A DNA stretch of 21,932 bases from Alphaproteobacteria bacterium UBA2784 (GTDB taxonomy: Bacteria > Pseudomonadota > Alphaproteobacteria > Micropepsales > Micropepsaceae): positions 53,620 through 75,551 of the forward strand of contig DEIC01000041.1 in NCBI GenBank assembly GCA_002352285.1, read 5' to 3'. Within the stretch, counting starts at the first letter, position 1. The number at the start of each line of letters is the position of its first letter. The notes below the pieces were generated by a model, which was given only the letters and a program-made list of their open reading frames with translations, ran no database searches and had not been told where the DNA came from. A program made the position numbers and the translations under genes. This document shows positions 21,167 to 21,932 of this stretch, piece by piece.

Positions 21167-21932
21167 CGTCCAACGGGGGCGCTTCGCTCAGATCATTCCG
21201 GGCCGCGACGAGCGCAAGTTCCTCGCGGCCCAGACTTTTGCGGATCACCGCATCGATGCTGCCGGTCGCACGTGCAAGCGCCGCTTCCAGATCGGCCCCC
21301 GACACCAGATGGCCGAGCAGCAGGGCAGCCAGAAGATCGCCGGTGCCGTGCGGCACGTTCTCATAGCGCGGTGTTGAGGCGGCAAAAGCGGCATCTTGCG
21401 TCACCGCTATGGTGGCAAGATTGCTGCCATCCGGGATCGAGGTTGCGACGATGACAGGCCGCGCGAGCACACGCGCCGCACGCACGGCGCCCGCCACATC
21501 CTCCACGCGCTGGCTCGTCAGGCTTGCGAGTTCGAAGCGGTTGGGCGTGACGATATCGGCGAGCGGGATCAGGTGGCGGGCCATCGCCTCCGCCACGCCG
21601 GGCGCGCCATAGGCGCCATCATCATCACCGAACACCGGATCGCACAGGAAACGCGCTTGCGGGTTATCAATTTTCACCGCGATGACGGCCTCACGCACGG
21701 CCTCGGCCTGTGCGGCATTGGCAAGATAGCCCTGATGGACTGCGCTTACGCGATGAAATCCGTGAAGCTGTTTCAGGCTTTGGGTGAAGGCGCGCAGCGT
21801 TGCCGCCTCCACACCAAGCATGGCGGGTTTGCCGTGGCCGGGGTGGTGTGACAGGAGCACGGTCGGCACCGCCCACACATCATGGCCGAGGCATTGCAAG
21901 GCAAGACGCGCCGCGCCATGGCCGACATGGCC
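21150..21932 (-). CDS. pdxY: Pyridoxal kinase (5' end outside the window)
   Basis: Pyridoxal kinase phosphorylates pyridoxal to PLP in the vitamin B6 salvage pathway. The frame is open to the window edge, so the first residues are missing. The visible start GHVGHGAARLALQCLGHDVW and VPTVLLSHHPGHG are typical of the family. Further on are CDPVFGDDDGAYG, ADIVTPNRFELASLTSQ, and the catalytic GTGD motif in PHGTGDLLAALLLGH. About 260 residues are visible, close to the full length of about 280. The first codons are not a real start; annotating from TTG 21899 would truncate a conserved region. It could belong to a related ribokinase-type vitamin kinase, but the motifs favour PdxY. Confidence 0.92.
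   Translation of the reverse strand, partial: GHVGHGAARLALQCLGHDVWAVPTVLLSHHPGHGKPAMLGVEAATLRAFTQSLKQLHGFHRVSAVHQGYLANAAQAEAVREAVIAVKIDNPQARFLCDPVFGDDDGAYGAPGVAEAMARHLIPLADIVTPNRFELASLTSQRVEDVAGAVRAARVLARPVIVATSIPDGSNLATIAVTQDAAFAASTPRYENVPHGTGDLLAALLLGHLVSGADLEAALARATGSIDAVIRKSLGREELALVAARNDLSEAPPLDVRRLS
21200..21239 (+). terminator. Possible terminator of asd, inside pdxY
   Basis: GGGCCGCGA (21200-21208) pairs perfectly with TCGCGGCCC (21223-21231), closing a 14-base loop, and is followed by agactttt. It lies about 35 bases after the asd stop, in the coding end of the convergent pdxY gene. The stem is strong; the T-tract is short, so function as a terminator is uncertain. Confidence 0.45.

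Noticed and set aside
1..21932. Mobile elements, CRISPR arrays, toxin-antitoxin or defence genes
   Set aside because: No transposase, integrase, direct repeat array or defence-type protein is visible; codon use looks even across the window.

Overview
The window is gene-dense, GC-rich DNA from the chromosome of an alphaproteobacterium. The evidence is the ccmABCDG cytochrome c maturation cluster with ccmE, F and H absent here, the chain dapF-mtaB-ftsY-yciB divergent from a prolyl oligopeptidase gene, the operon ffh-rpsP-rimM-trmD-rplS, and leuC/leuD/leuB/asd downstream. This set of neighbours is familiar from alphaproteobacteria. I cannot name the genus. No rRNA, tRNA, CRISPR array, insertion sequence or prophage gene is visible, and no stretch over 300 bases lacks a gene.

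Layout. Bases 1-2425 hold the end of ccmA, then ccmB, ccmC, ccmD and ccmG on the plus strand, with start and stop codons touching or overlapping at each junction. They encode heme export and handling plus the thiol-disulfide side of cytochrome c assembly. Bases 2493-2927 encode an Ala/Pro-rich protein of unknown function, abutting a convergent MarR-type regulator (2928-3383). A Nudix hydrolase (3527-4069) runs away from marR and overlaps tail to tail with yciB. Bases 4053-7784 (minus strand) form one translationally coupled operon, dapF-mtaB-ftsY-yciB, in which all three junctions are identical 4-base ATGA overlaps. A secreted prolyl oligopeptidase (8019-10136) reads the other way and ends at a large hairpin. 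The operon ffh-rpsP-rimM-trmD-rplS (10311-14102) follows, interrupted between rpsP and rimM by a 139-base cloverleaf-like palindromic element. The window therefore carries both the SRP protein Ffh and its receptor FtsY. The convergent glyoxalase-like VOC gene (14106-14582) appears to contain the operon's terminator inside its lysine-coding tail.

Bases 14704-21166 carry leucine and aspartate-family synthesis genes: leuC, leuD, leuB and asd. Three HupE/UreJ-type membrane protein genes lie between leuC and leuD: a divergent pair on the minus strand (canonical hupE and a motif-less relative overlapping its end) and a HupE_UreJ_2-type gene on the plus strand that leads into leuD. The window ends inside a pyridoxal kinase gene (minus strand) that overlaps asd tail to tail.

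Most of the window is conserved housekeeping DNA. The parts most worth a second look are the three-gene HupE cluster, the rpsP-rimM palindromic element, the probable leaderless dapF promoter, and the transcription terminators embedded in the coding tails of convergent genes. I found no clearly new multi-gene system; the HupE cluster is the nearest candidate.
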